From CAVZAB01 sp963773155 (GTDB lineage: Bacteria > Pseudomonadota > Alphaproteobacteria > Rhizobiales > Beijerinckiaceae), in NCBI GenBank assembly GCA_963773155.1, contig CAVZAB010000010.1, positions 124,001-188,000 of the forward strand: a stretch of DNA of 64,000 bases. Direction: 5' to 3'. The position numbers were made by a program, and so were the translations under genes. Positions 43,402 to 52,376 of the stretch are shown here, in pieces. Position 1 is the first letter of the stretch; the number at the start of each line of letters is the position of its first letter. The notes beneath the pieces were generated by a model. That model made no database searches. It was given only the letters and a program-made list of their open reading frames with translations, and was not told where the DNA came from.

Positions 43402-43608
43402 ATGGTAAGCATGGAGCATGAGCTTGACGAACTCTTGGCGGAACCGATCATCCATCTGATGATGCGAGCTGATGGCGTCGATCGCGCGAAAATCCACGCG
43501 CTGCTGGCGCGCCTCAAGGTCGGCGAGGACAATGGCCGCCACGACAAAGCGACGCAGCCGGTCGTCCACCACTGCCGGTCGTCCGCAGGCTCCGCAAAGG
43601 TGCGGTAG
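43402..43608 (+). CDS. small helical hypothetical protein
   Basis: The product has 68 residues. GGAG precedes ATG 43402 at nine bases. The first half (MEHELDELLAEPIIHLMMRA, DGVDRAKIHALLARLK) looks like a short helical domain found in many rhizobial small proteins. The second half is His- and Arg-rich (HDKATQPVVHHCRSSAG). No function known. Confidence 0.45.
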   Translation: MVSMEHELDELLAEPIIHLMMRADGVDRAKIHALLARLKVGEDNGRHDKATQPVVHHCRSSAGSAKVR

Positions 43609-43770
43609 TCCGACCAGTAGCGGATCGACCGTTATTCTGACAATGCCAGGCTTTGACTTAAACGAAACTTAGCCACGCGAGTGCAAATGGCCTGCGGCCA
43701 TGCCGTCCGGTAAGGTTTGGACCAACCCGGGCGTGCCATCGTTTGTGGCGTGACGCCAGGAACCAGATCC

Positions 43771-44106
43771 GTGCCTTGCCAAATCATTGACTTCAACGCC
43801 GCGCGCCTGCGCCGGTCGAAATCGGCGACCGAAATCGACCTGGTCGAATTGATCGGCACCGCGACTCGGTCGCCGAACCGGCTGGCCGGATGGACGCTGC
43901 CCAAGGGCACCGCCCTCGTCTACGGCAATCCGAACGATGCGCGCGAACCTTCGGCGCGGTTCGTGGCCAAGGCGCCACTGCCGCTCGCGCCGATTTTTGC
44001 GGCGCTCGCTGCCGACGACCGAAGCCCCGAGGCGGACGGCATTGCCAATGTTCTCTGCGCCCTCGGGATCTGGCTGAAACAGGATGCGATCGCCGCAGTC
44101 GTGTGA
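43771..44106 (+). CDS. hypothetical protein
   Basis: This is a 111-residue protein from GTG 43771, which has AGGA at nine bases. Alternative starts are GTG 43750 or TTG 43717. It has no signal peptide or membrane segment. IIDFNAARLRRSKSATEIDL and PLAPIFAALAADDRSPEADG are the most protein-like parts. The coding character (third-base GC) fits the neighbours. No family recognised. Confidence 0.45.
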   Translation: MPCQIIDFNAARLRRSKSATEIDLVELIGTATRSPNRLAGWTLPKGTALVYGNPNDAREPSARFVAKAPLPLAPIFAALAADDRSPEADGIANVLCALGIWLKQDAIAAVV

Positions 44107-44119
44107 CCGGCCGGTCCGG

Positions 44120-44407
44120 CTAGCCGCGCCTTAGGTCTAACACGGCCTCGCTGGGCCAGGTTCTGGGCCAGGCCGCCGCGGCGCGTGACGCGCGCGCCAG
44201 ACAAAGCAGCAGCTGTACCGAACGGCACCAAATGATGGCAAGGATGAGTGCCAGGACTCCGTCTAGCCACAGGGCCATGTAGGGGACTATCAGCAGGCCG
44301 AAGGTGAGCCCGATCAGGCTCATCAATACGACATTGATAGCCTGTACCATCGTCATGTCTTGCGCGATGGTGGCGGAATCGCAGACCACTTCATCATCAT
44401 CGGACAT
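44120..44407 (-). CDS. small membrane protein
   Basis: This is a 95-residue protein with an acidic N-terminus (MSDDDEVVCDSATIAQDM) and two membrane helices (INVVLMSLIGLTFGLLIVPY and ALWLDGVLALILAIIWC). Its ATG lies within the 5' flank of the cyclodeaminase gene on the other strand, so both may share a divergent control region. Function unknown. Confidence 0.5.
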   Translation of the reverse strand: MSDDDEVVCDSATIAQDMTMVQAINVVLMSLIGLTFGLLIVPYMALWLDGVLALILAIIWCRSVQLLLCLARASRAAAAWPRTWPSEAVLDLRRG

Positions 44408-44620
44408 TTCGACCGACCTTTTGGCGGCCCGCCTGTCGTACCCGGCATAGCGCCTTGGGTGACCCTGCCGGCCCAGCGCAGCCGCCGGCAGATGCCGGCG
44501 CAGGCGAGCATTGCACTTGCCTCAAGACTGCGCGAGCATTGTCGCGAGAATGCGCTGCAATCTGGGCAATCTGGCGATCGAACGCCGGATCCGGTGGCGG
44601 CAGAAAATGGGACCCATGCG

Positions 44621-45646
44621 ATGACCGACGAGGCGGATGCCGCGCCAATCCATGTAGTCTTTCTCAACCGGTTCGACGTCGATGCGTTGGCGCTCAGTGA
44701 TGCCGAGATTCTGGCGGCTGTCGAACAGGGTCTGATCGCCCAGGGCCGACGGCAGGCCGTTGTCGAACCGCGCACACATCTTGAGCCCAATGCTGGCCAG
44801 ATCGGCCATTTCAACGTGCTGCGCGGCTGGATCGGCGCCGGCGTCAATCTCGCCGGAGTCAAGGTCGTTTCCGACTATTATCGCAATTATGAGCTCGGGC
44901 TTCCATCCGAACTCGCGACCCTATTGCTGCTTGATCCGGCGACGGGCGCGCCGCGCGCCATCGTCGATGCGACCCGGTTGACGGAAATGCGGACCGGGGC
45001 GATGTCGGCGATCGGTGCGAAATTCCTGGCGGCCCCCCGGTCGCGGATTCTGGCCAATATCGGCGCCCGCGGCTCATCCTATTGGAACTGCCGCCTGATT
45101 GCCGGCCTGTTCGATCTCGACGAAATCCGCATCCATTCGCGGCGCCACCAGAGCCGGCAGGCGCTGGCGGCGCGGCTTCGGCAATCGCTTGCGCCCACGG
45201 TCCGCGTGATCCCAACCGAGGATTGGGAATCGACCGTCCGCGGCGCCGATATAGTGGTCGAGGCCTCTCGCCTTATCAGCCCCGAGCCGCTCCTGAAGAC
45301 GGCGTGGATAAAGCCGGGCGCCCTGGTCATGCCCTATGGCACCATGAGCGCCGTCGAAGACGACTTGACCGCCATCATGAACAAGATCCTGATGGACGAT
45401 TGGGGCCAACGCTTTGGCACGAAGGGGGCCCTTCGCCGGCATGTCAATAGTGGACGCCTGTCGAGCAACAATTTCTACGGCGAATTGTGCGAGGTCGTGA
45501 CCGGCGCCAAGCCCGGCCGGGAAAACGTTGAGGAGACGATTCTCTTCTGGCATCGCGGCCTGTCGCTTTCGGATATTGCACTCGGGCATCTGATGCTTGA
45601 AAAGGCCGCGCACCTCTCGATTGGGCAAAGGCTGCGTTTCTGGTGA
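44621..45646 (+). CDS. ornithine cyclodeaminase / mu-crystallin family protein
   Basis: This is a 341-residue NAD(P)-dependent enzyme of the OCD family. The N-terminal part has SDAEILAAVEQGLIAQGRRQ and GVKVVSDYYRNYELGLPSEL. The catalytic-region stretch is VDATRLTEMRTGAMSAIGAK. The Rossmann fold begins ILANIGARGSSYWNCRLIAG, with an altered glycine motif (G-A-R-G-S-S in place of G-x-G-x-x-A). Members include ornithine cyclodeaminase, ketimine reductases and alanine dehydrogenase. Here an imine or amino-acid derivative is likely. ATG 44621 is the first that fits. The stop overlaps the next gene (GTGA). Confidence 0.8.
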   Translation: MTDEADAAPIHVVFLNRFDVDALALSDAEILAAVEQGLIAQGRRQAVVEPRTHLEPNAGQIGHFNVLRGWIGAGVNLAGVKVVSDYYRNYELGLPSELATLLLLDPATGAPRAIVDATRLTEMRTGAMSAIGAKFLAAPRSRILANIGARGSSYWNCRLIAGLFDLDEIRIHSRRHQSRQALAARLRQSLAPTVRVIPTEDWESTVRGADIVVEASRLISPEPLLKTAWIKPGALVMPYGTMSAVEDDLTAIMNKILMDDWGQRFGTKGALRRHVNSGRLSSNNFYGELCEVVTGAKPGRENVEETILFWHRGLSLSDIALGHLMLEKAAHLSIGQRLRFW

Positions 45647-46648
45647 CCGACGGACAGAGAGGCATGAAGATGCGGGCGTTGCCACCGAGAGACGAAATCC
45701 TGATTGGCCTCGCCCATCCGTCCTATGCGCTTGGCCCGGCGCTTGCCCGCCGCGCTCCCGACCTTCGGACGGTTGATTTGCGCTCGCTTGAAGAGGTCGA
45801 GGCGCGGATCGCGGACTTGCACGTGCTCGGACAATCCTCGGCGTTCTGGAGTAATCATCTGCTCGAAGCGGCCGAGCGTCTTGTCCTCATTCAATCGCTG
45901 AGTGTGGGAAATCAATCATTACGATACACGAGCCTTGCGCGACAAAGGTATCCGTCTGGCCAATGCGCAGGGTTGCGTCGACATTGCGGTTGCCGAGCAC
46001 GCGATCGGTCTCCTGCTCATGCTGAGCCGAAAGTTGCATCGCGCCCGCGACAATCAGGCGAAGCGGTTTTGGCGGCCTATGCTGACCTCGGCCAGCGAGC
46101 GGGAATTTGAACTGAACGGATTGTGTCTCCTCCTAGTCGGCCTTGGCGCGATTGGCACCCGCCTGGCCGGACTGGCCAAAGCCTTCGGCATGCATGTCAT
46201 TGCCATCCGCAATGACGCGAGCCGCGGTTGCGGCCCGGCCGACGAGGTCTATTCCTATCGTCAGATCGAGGCGCTGTTGCCCCGTGCGGATTGCCTTGTC
46301 CTTGCTTGCCCGCTCAACGACGCGACCGAGCACCTCATAGATGCAGAAGCACTGGCGCGGCTGAAGCCCGGCGCGCTCCTCGTCAATGTCGCGCGCGGCC
46401 GGGTTGTCGACGAGACGGCGCTCGTGGCTGCGCTTGCCAATGGTCAGATAGCCGGCGCCGGCCTCGATTGTTTCGTTGCGGAGCCGCTTGCCGCCCACTC
46501 GGCGCTCTGGCGCTTCGACAATGTCATCATTACCCCACATTCAGCCGGCGAGACCAGTCGCTACGAGGCACGCCTCGTCGATATTCTCCTTGCCAATCTG
46601 CAGCGTTTGTGGGGCGGCCAAACCAACCTCGTCAACGAGATCATCTAG
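45643..46648 (+). pseudogene. D-isomer-specific 2-hydroxyacid dehydrogenase, frameshifted
   Basis: The N-terminal part (MRALPPRDEILIGLAH... AERLVLIQSLSVG) and the rest (INHYDTRALRDKGIRLANAQ, CVDIAVAEHAIGLLLMLSRK, LVGLGAIGTRLAGLAKAFGM, NVARGRVVDETALVAALANG, VIITPHSAGETSRYEA) are in different frames, joined at about 45907 where GGAAATC has one base too many. All NAD-binding (GLGAIG) and catalytic motifs (Arg in ARGRVVD, Glu in AEPL, His in TPHSAGE) are preserved. Corrected length is about 334 residues. GTG 45643 overlaps the stop of the cyclodeaminase gene. ATG 45664 is the alternative start. Together they suggest keto/hydroxy acid interconversion. Confidence 0.85.
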
Positions 46649-46970
46649 GCGGCGACAAACTCGCTGCGGGTGAGACAAGGCCAATGCAGCGATCGGCAGT
46701 TTCAAACGGCTTCGATTGGGAGATCAGCATAATGATCCCTCGCGCCAAGGTCCTGGCAGGCACTCGTCCTTGCCGCCCTTACCCTGCCCTCGACCAAAGC
46801 GCTTCTGCGGCCGGTCAAGCGCGCCCTCTCAACGACGAGGATCATTCGATTCGGGCCTCCCGGATGCACGGCCTCATCACCGAAACGGAGCAGGGAATGA
46901 TCAGCCAGGCAAAAAAGTGCGTGAGCAGGAGATCGGCCGGCTATCCGCCATTCGTTGTCTAAGCGACGAC
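46649..46970. other. intergenic, no supported gene
   Basis: A 76-codon frame at 46732-46962 (MIPRAKVLAGTRPC...) has no ribosome site and unusual composition and is not called. A hairpin closes the region at 46971-46991. Confidence 0.35.
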
Positions 46971-46991
46971 GGCCCGCCCTCGTGGCGGGCC
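46971..46991 (+). terminator. GC-rich hairpin
   Basis: GGCCCGCC (46971-46978) pairs perfectly with GGCGGGCC (46984-46991) around a five-base loop, with only two T after it. It sits between two convergent transcription units and may serve both strands. Confidence 0.5.
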
Positions 46992-47033
46992 TTGCGCGTT
47001 CAACGGCGAACCCGCTGATTTAGGCTCGAAAGT

Positions 47034-47606
47034 CTAGCTCGCGAACTTTTCGATTCGGCGGTCCGGGACGATCCACATCAGCGCCACCAGGGCGTAGATC
47101 GCCTCAGAGACGATGGGGTTCCAGAATGCCAAGCCAATTGCGAGGACGTAGAACAGGGGCGAAATCCTGCCCTTTAAGTCGTTGCCAAGGGCAATGGCGA
47201 GCCGCGGATCGGTCCCGCTTGCGCGCAAAATTACGGTCTGGAGGAGCTTATAAGCGAGGGCCGGCATCAGCAAGGCCACGCCGTAGAGCGCCACCGGCCA
47301 GGTCGCCAGGTAATTCTGGCCGAGCCAGGCCGTGGCAAAGGGGATTAGCGACAGCCAGAACAACAGACAGGTATTGGCCCACAAAATTGCCCCGTTGACG
47401 CGCGCAACGGTATAGAGGAGGTGATGGTGGTTGTTCCAGTAGATCGCAACATAGAGAAAGCTCAGGACGTAGCTGAGAAAGACCGGGATCAAGTCGCGTA
47501 GCGCCGTCCAGTCCGTTTCGCGCGGCGCCCGCAATTCCAGGACCATGATCGTGATGATGATCGCGATGACCCCATCGCTGAAGGCGGTCAGCCGCTCCCG
47601 TTCCAT
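47034..47606 (-). CDS. TMEM175-family potassium channel-like protein
   Basis: The product has 190 residues. RLTAFSDGVIAIIITIMVLE contains the FSD motif that defines TMEM175 (DUF1211). Five to six membrane helices follow (for example FLSYVLSFLYVAIYWNNHHH and LLFWLSLIPFATAWLG). Bacterial members form tetrameric potassium-selective leak channels in the inner membrane. ATG 47606 has GGGG at five bases. It is convergent with the hydroxyacid dehydrogenase gene. Confidence 0.9.
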   Translation of the reverse strand: MERERLTAFSDGVIAIIITIMVLELRAPRETDWTALRDLIPVFLSYVLSFLYVAIYWNNHHHLLYTVARVNGAILWANTCLLFWLSLIPFATAWLGQNYLATWPVALYGVALLMPALAYKLLQTVILRASGTDPRLAIALGNDLKGRISPLFYVLAIGLAFWNPIVSEAIYALVALMWIVPDRRIEKFAS

Positions 47607-48480
47607 CGCAACCCCTGAAATTCGGATCCCCTAGGTGGATGTTTGCATCGACGGTGGATGGATACAAGGAGGCGGCCGACGGGCCGGTCTGCTGGAAAAA
47701 CGACGGGAATGCCTCCCCGACCCTTGTTCTGTGCGGTTCGACCTGGCAACACCCGGCAATTTGGGAGGGGTATCGACCCTCCGCCGCCTTAAACGCCCTC
47801 TCGCAACGCCGATCGAGTGGTAATGGCCTCAAGTCTTGAACCACCATTGTTTCGGCTGCCGGACCGGCCTCTTCGCCTAAAATTGACGGAGGGATTAGTT
47901 AGACCCCTCACAAATTACGCGTATTCACAAGTCATCGCTAGTATTTATGCTCATCACTTAGTGATTGAGTGTAGCCGTACGCGTGCTCATTCGCCAGGTC
48001 ACCCGTTCCTGCGACTTATGCGCCGTTGACCGTGCCGCTGACGAGCGGACTGGCGAACAGACCGGCGTCGACGAGCAGCGCGGTGCCGAATTCCGCAAGT
48101 CCGGCCGGCCATCGATCGCCGATCTTGACCGGACGGCCGTCCAGGAGGCCTTATCTCTGATTATCCCGTGACCAGGGCCCGCGACGGCGCGGAAAAATTC
48201 CGTTCATCCCCCGCGCAGTCAGGGACCAGCTGGCCGATGCCGGCCGGATCAGCGATCTGACCTTCCTAGCGGGCAAGACACCCGGTAGCCGTTTTGACCG
48301 CACCATTGGGCTTTGCAGGGCTCCCTTCGGCTGCTGGTCGATCGAATCCATAGGGTTTCTCCCCTGCCCAACACGTGCTTGCCCATCCCGGTCTGATCGA
48401 AAGCGCGGCAACGCCAACCTCCACGATCGCGGAAATGGCCGCCTTCTGCCTGGCCGGCCCTCGGCACGGCTCTGGAGAGG
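47607..48480. other. 870-base region without an intact gene
   Basis: The stretch at 47870-47990 is AT-rich. On the minus strand 48131-48005 encodes GLLDGRPVKIGDRWPAGLAE and LLVDAGLFASPLVSGTVNGA before a stop. It looks like the C-terminal end of a lost protein. On the plus strand around 48200-48330, RAVRDQLADAGRISDLTFLA is also protein-like. Both are probably debris. Confidence 0.35.
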
Positions 48481-49548
48481 CTAGACGCCGGCTTTCGTGG
48501 CGGCCGGTAGGTTGGCACAGAAACTGGACCGCTGCCGCAATTCGCGGAACGAAATAAGTCGCCGGGCCAATTCGTCCCAAAGAACCAGACGCACGCAGAA
48601 CAGACTGTCGCGTAACGTCAGCCGGCCGATCGCTGCCAGTTCCGGATGGTGGCGCAGAATGAGCGGCAGACGATAGAAGGGGATCCGGCTGCACAGATGG
48701 TGGACATGATGGACGCCGATGTTTGCCGTAAACCAGCGCAAGGGCGGCGGCAAGTCATAATGCGAGCTGCCGAACAGCGCCGCATCATGGACGTTCCACT
48801 CAGCCTCATGTTCCCAAGATGTGAGCTCGAACTGGTGCTGGACGTAAAACAGCCAGACGCCGATCGAGGCGCCGAGCAGCATGATCGGCAGATGCACGAA
48901 TAGGAACGGCCAGAATCCGACGAAATGGATCAACACCGCTGTGGTAAGTCCAATGGCGGCATTGGTTGCCATAGCGCTCAGCCAGGGAATCCAGCCGGCC
49001 CGCATCAGGCCAACCGGAAGGCGCTGCTGCAAAAAAAACAGATAGGCCGGGCCGAGGCCGAACATGACGAGGGGATGCCGGTAGAGCCGGTAGGCCAGCC
49101 TTCGCGAGGCGCCGAGCGATAGATATTCACGCACCGTCAAAGTGTCGACGTCGCCAATACCGCGTCGTTCGAGATTGCCGGAGGTCGCGTGATGAATGGC
49201 GTGGGTCCGTCGCCACAGATCGTAGGGGGTCAGAGTCAGCACTCCGATGCAGCGGCCGACCCAATCATTGACGGCGCGCTGCCGGAAGAAAGCACCATGG
49301 CCGCAATCATGCTAAATCATGAACAGCCGGACGAGAAAGCCCGCAGCCGGCACGGCAAGGATCACAGCTTGCCAATGGCCATGCGCAATGGCCAACCACA
49401 TCACGAGCCACAGGCCAGCGAGAGGAACAAACGTAACCGCAATCTCGCCAAAGCTGCGCCATGCATTCGGTTCGCGATAGTGCGTCAATGCCTGGCGGAG
49501 CGCCCGTGCCGGGCTCTCAGGCGCCCTGTTAGCCATTTCCAAATGCAT
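48481..49548 (-). pseudogene. fatty acid desaturase with in-frame amber stop
   Basis: One frame spans 49548 to 48481 (355 codons) and is broken only by TAG at 49314-49312, where related desaturases have Gln (FMI-stop-HDCGHGAFF; CAG to TAG needs one change). The three histidine boxes are present: HDCGH, HAIHH and HHVHH. Membrane segments are VTFVPLAGLWLVMWLAIA before the stop, and FGLGPAYLFFLQQRLP and FWPFLFVHLPIMLLGASIG after it. The enzyme would introduce a double bond into acyl chains using a di-iron centre. As read, it is truncated after 78 residues. It is divergent from a DEAD-box helicase. Confidence 0.85.
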
Positions 49549-49870
49549 CTCCTCTCATCGGCGGAATCGATACAACGATAGCACGAATGATGGTTAATGC
49601 CGCTATGTTTTGCCGGATGAGCTGCCTTTCGAGGACCAGGGGTGGCACTGATCCGCCGGAGAAGGCGGACCTCACGTGGACGGCGGGTCTGTCACGGCGG
49701 GTCTTGCTTGCGACGGACCGATGCCCTATATCCTCCTTGTCGCCTCGTCGAGGCGCGTGCTTGCCGGCGTGTACGAATTCCCGTCAGACGGTTTCAGGCC
49801 AGCTTTTTCATCATCCCTGACACCCCATGACACGCTGGGTGTCGTCCAAACTCGACACGTATCGCTCGCT
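49549..49870. other. divergent control region of desaturase and helicase genes
   Basis: About 320 bases between the two divergent starts. It should hold both promoters and probably a long 5' leader for the helicase mRNA. No clear -35/-10 pairs or hairpins stand out. Confidence 0.35.
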
Positions 49871-51193
49871 ATGACAGCGGGCGAGCGAGGGTGCTGGCAC
49901 ATAGAAAGACGAACTTTATTGACCTCCTTTAACGATTTCGGCTTGGCCGAACCCATCACTCGCGCTCTTTTCCAAGAAAATTATCTCACCCCCACACCCA
50001 TCCAGACGCAGACCATACCGGTCGCATTGAACCGCCGCGACGTTGTCGGAATCGCCCAGACCGGCACCGGCAAGACGGCCGCCTTCGCTTTGCCCATTCT
50101 CCAGCAACTCACGGCCAACCGGCAGCCCTCGCAGCCGAAAAGCTGCCGCGTCCTGGTTCTGAGCCCGACCCGTGAATTATCGACACAGATCCTCGAGAGC
50201 TTCCGCACCTATGGACGCTATCTCCCACTCAAGACATCACTCGCCATCGGCGGCGTCCCGATCGGCCGGCAAATTCGTAGCCTCGCCAATGGCGTCGACG
50301 TGCTTGTCGCAACGCCCGGGCGGCTACTCGACCTGGTCCACAGCCGCGCACTCGGCCTGACCAAGGTCCAGTTTCTGGTCCTCGACGAAGCCGATCGCAT
50401 GCTTGACATGGGCTTCATTGCCGACGTTCGCAAGATTGTTGCCATGGTGCCTGGTGAGCGGCAGACCATGCTCTTTTCGGCGACTATGCCGAATGCGATC
50501 GTCGAACTCAGCGCCCAAATGTTGCGCGATCCGGTCACAATTGCCGCCGCCCGCGTCGCCTCGACCACCGAACGCGTCCAGCAGCGCGTTATTCGGGTCG
50601 ACCGGCCGGCCAAAGCCGCAGCGTTGGCCGAACTTCTGCGCAGCGAGAAGACCGATCGCACCCTGGTCTTCACCCGGACCAAGCATGGCGCCGACAAGGT
50701 GGTCAAAAGCCTGGAAAAGGCCGGCATAGCCGCCGACGCGATCCACGGCAACAAGTCACAAAATCAGCGTGACCGCGTGCTCGCCGCATTTCGCCGCGGC
50801 GACGTGCGGACCCTGGTCGCAACAGATATCGCCGCCCGCGGCATCGATGTCGACGGCGTCAGTCATGTCGTCAATTTCGACCTGCCCGATGTGCCGGAAA
50901 CCTACGTGCATCGGATCGGCCGAACGGCGCGGGCCGGCGCATCCGGCATTGCCATTTCCCTGTGCGACAGCGACGAGGTTTCGCTGGTTCGTCAAATCGA
51001 GCGGCTTATTCGCCTGACGCTGCCGATGACACGACATGCCTCGGTGGCAGAGCGTCCGTCCCGGGCGGATGGCGTGGCGCCGCTGCCGGCACGCGAGCGG
51101 CTCAATCACGCCGACGCACGCCGGCGCCCCGCGCAGCGGGGCACCGGACGTGATCGCCACCCTGTGACTATGGCCGCCGGACGCGGCCAATAA
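49871..51193 (+). CDS. DEAD-box ATP-dependent RNA helicase (RhlE-like)
   Basis: The product has 440 residues from ATG 49871. TTG 49919 (LTSFNDFGLAEPI) fits the family start better and would give 424. The motifs are Q-motif TPTPIQTQ, I AQTGTGKT, Ia PTRELSTQ, Ib TPGRL, II VLDEADRM, III FSATM, IV LVFTRTKHGA, V ATDIAARGID and VI HRIGRTARAG. The C-terminal tail is short and basic (RRRPAQRGTGRDRHP). Such helicases unwind mRNA or rRNA, notably at low temperature. The divergent desaturase gene, also a cold-response type, supports that. A strong hairpin follows the gene. Confidence 0.95.
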   Translation: MTAGERGCWHIERRTLLTSFNDFGLAEPITRALFQENYLTPTPIQTQTIPVALNRRDVVGIAQTGTGKTAAFALPILQQLTANRQPSQPKSCRVLVLSPTRELSTQILESFRTYGRYLPLKTSLAIGGVPIGRQIRSLANGVDVLVATPGRLLDLVHSRALGLTKVQFLVLDEADRMLDMGFIADVRKIVAMVPGERQTMLFSATMPNAIVELSAQMLRDPVTIAAARVASTTERVQQRVIRVDRPAKAAALAELLRSEKTDRTLVFTRTKHGADKVVKSLEKAGIAADAIHGNKSQNQRDRVLAAFRRGDVRTLVATDIAARGIDVDGVSHVVNFDLPDVPETYVHRIGRTARAGASGIAISLCDSDEVSLVRQIERLIRLTLPMTRHASVAERPSRADGVAPLPARERLNHADARRRPAQRGTGRDRHPVTMAAGRGQ

Positions 51194-51230
51194 GCCCCTC
51201 AGGCGACGCCTCCGAGACAGAAAATGCAGG

Positions 51231-51258
51231 ACGGCCGGACCTCGCGTCCGGCCGTTTA
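51231..51258 (+). terminator. 10-bp perfect hairpin after the helicase gene
   Basis: ACGGCCGGAC (51231-51240) pairs with GTCCGGCCGT (51246-51255) around CTCGC, followed by TTT-A. This is the likely terminator of the helicase transcript. Confidence 0.7.
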
Positions 51259-51366
51259 GCGTTGCGCCGCCTATGCGCGCTTGACAGGTGCGGTGGCGCA
51301 CACTCTTCGCGCGGCGAAGCTGCGATAAGCGAGACACGGGCTTTGGAGCCCGTGGAGGAACCGAAG

Positions 51367-51534
51367 ATGCGCACATCCAAACTTCTGCTGAGCTATATCG
51401 CGGGCGTCTGCCTATTTGGTTTTGCGCTCTATCTGGTGCCGAACGTGACGACGTCGCAGGCGGCCGAGCAGCGCGCTGGCCTATGCGTGTCGAACTCAAA
51501 ACGGTGGCGACCTGGATTGCCCCATCCACGTTGA
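51367..51534 (+). CDS. 55-residue exported or membrane peptide
   Basis: ATG 51367 has GGAGG at eight bases. The N-terminus has a signal-like hydrophobic stretch (LLLSYIAGVCLFGFALYLV). A hairpin CACGGGCT/AGCCCGTG lies right before the ribosome site and shares its edge with it, and TTGACA at 51281 may be a -35 element. The tail (SNSKRWRPGLPHPR) looks unrelated to the head, and a one-base shift would extend the product, so the 3' end may be frame-shifted. Confidence 0.5.
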   Translation: MRTSKLLLSYIAGVCLFGFALYLVPNVTTSQAAEQRAGLCVSNSKRWRPGLPHPR

Positions 51535-51555
51535 GTAGGCAGGTGGCTTCCAGGG

Positions 51556-51762
51556 CTAGCGGGGCGAGCGCACCAATTCGGCCGGGCGACGCGCCCCTTC
51601 CAAGTCGGTGTGCGGCCGGTGCGGCATCGCTGCTAGAAGCGCCAGCACCAGCAGGATAACCGCGGGCACCACAATAATGGCGGCCCGGACGGCGAAAATC
51701 AGGAGCAGCGGCGCAAGCAAAAGGCCGACGGCCGACAGAACGGCGAGGACAAGGGCAGACAT
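51556..51762 (-). CDS. small membrane protein
   Basis: This is a 68-residue protein from ATG 51762 with two near-continuous hydrophobic segments (LVLAVLSAVGLLLAPLLLIF and VVPAVILLVLALLAAM), then a polar tail (HRPHTDLEGARRPAELVRSP). The in-frame upstream part to 51945 is less plausible as coding. No family recognised. Confidence 0.4.
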   Translation of the reverse strand: MSALVLAVLSAVGLLLAPLLLIFAVRAAIIVVPAVILLVLALLAAMPHRPHTDLEGARRPAELVRSPR

Positions 51763-51928
51763 CGCGACGATTCCGTGCAAGGATCGGCGAGGTCGCGCCG
51801 GTCGAATTGCCGCGCTGCGAGCGGCAAGCAGCATAGAAAAGCCGAAACGCCCGCTCCGGTCTTGTGAGCAGCCGCCAATTGCTTGCTGTTTCAGGTCAAA
51901 GAAAAGCCTGTCGGGCCGCGCATCATCC

Positions 51929-52213
51929 TCAGCATACCGGCTCAAGCCGGCGGTTGGCGCGCAGGCGCTGGCAGAGTTTCTGGAGCGCCAAAATGCACAG
52001 GCTCGCGCAATCCTGCTCGCCCTGGTCGGCTACCTCGACGATCGATCGGGCGAGAAGGTTGCGGATCGAAACGATTTCCGAAGCGCTGAAGGACGCCAAT
52101 TCCGGCTTCAGCATGGTCCAGACGTGGTCAAAGGCCCTCCCATAAGCGCCTCGATCAGCAATTCGGCTTGCCACTGGCAATAAACTATTGAAATTATTAA
52201 ATGTTCTGGACAT
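51929..52213 (-). CDS. hypothetical helical protein
   Basis: This is a 94-residue protein from ATG 52213, preceded by GAGGATTG. It is helical throughout: FNSLLPVASRIADRGAYGRA, VSIRNLLARSIVEVADQGEQ, CASLCILALQKLCQRLRANR. It lies downstream of the response-regulator gene in the same direction, but a long palindrome (52313-52352) separates them. No family recognised. Confidence 0.5.
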   Translation of the reverse strand: MSRTFNNFNSLLPVASRIADRGAYGRAFDHVWTMLKPELASFSASEIVSIRNLLARSIVEVADQGEQDCASLCILALQKLCQRLRANRRLEPVC

Positions 52214-52312
52214 CAATCCTCGAAAACAGCCTCGATCCAACCGCGAGGCAATGCCTTGCAACGCCTCTCCATTCCTTGCGCGCTTTTTGCTCCCATTCCA
52301 AGCAAGGACAGC

Positions 52313-52352
52313 CCCTAGGGCATGTCCGGGAAAATCCGGACATGCCCTAGGG
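52313..52352. repeat. 17-bp perfect palindrome
   Basis: CCCTAGGGCATGTCCGG (52313-52329) and its exact complement (52336-52352) flank the six-base loop GAAAAT. It sits 24 bases beyond the stop of the response-regulator gene. It lacks a U-tract. It may be a terminator or a member of a dispersed palindromic repeat family. Confidence 0.7.
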
Positions 52353-52376
52353 ACTAATGTCGGCATTCAATGCAGG

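Noticed and set aside
49312..49314. Amber codon of the desaturase as a recoded residue
   Set aside because: The position is Gln in relatives and no suppressor tRNA or pyrrolysine genes are seen. A nonsense change or read error is simpler.
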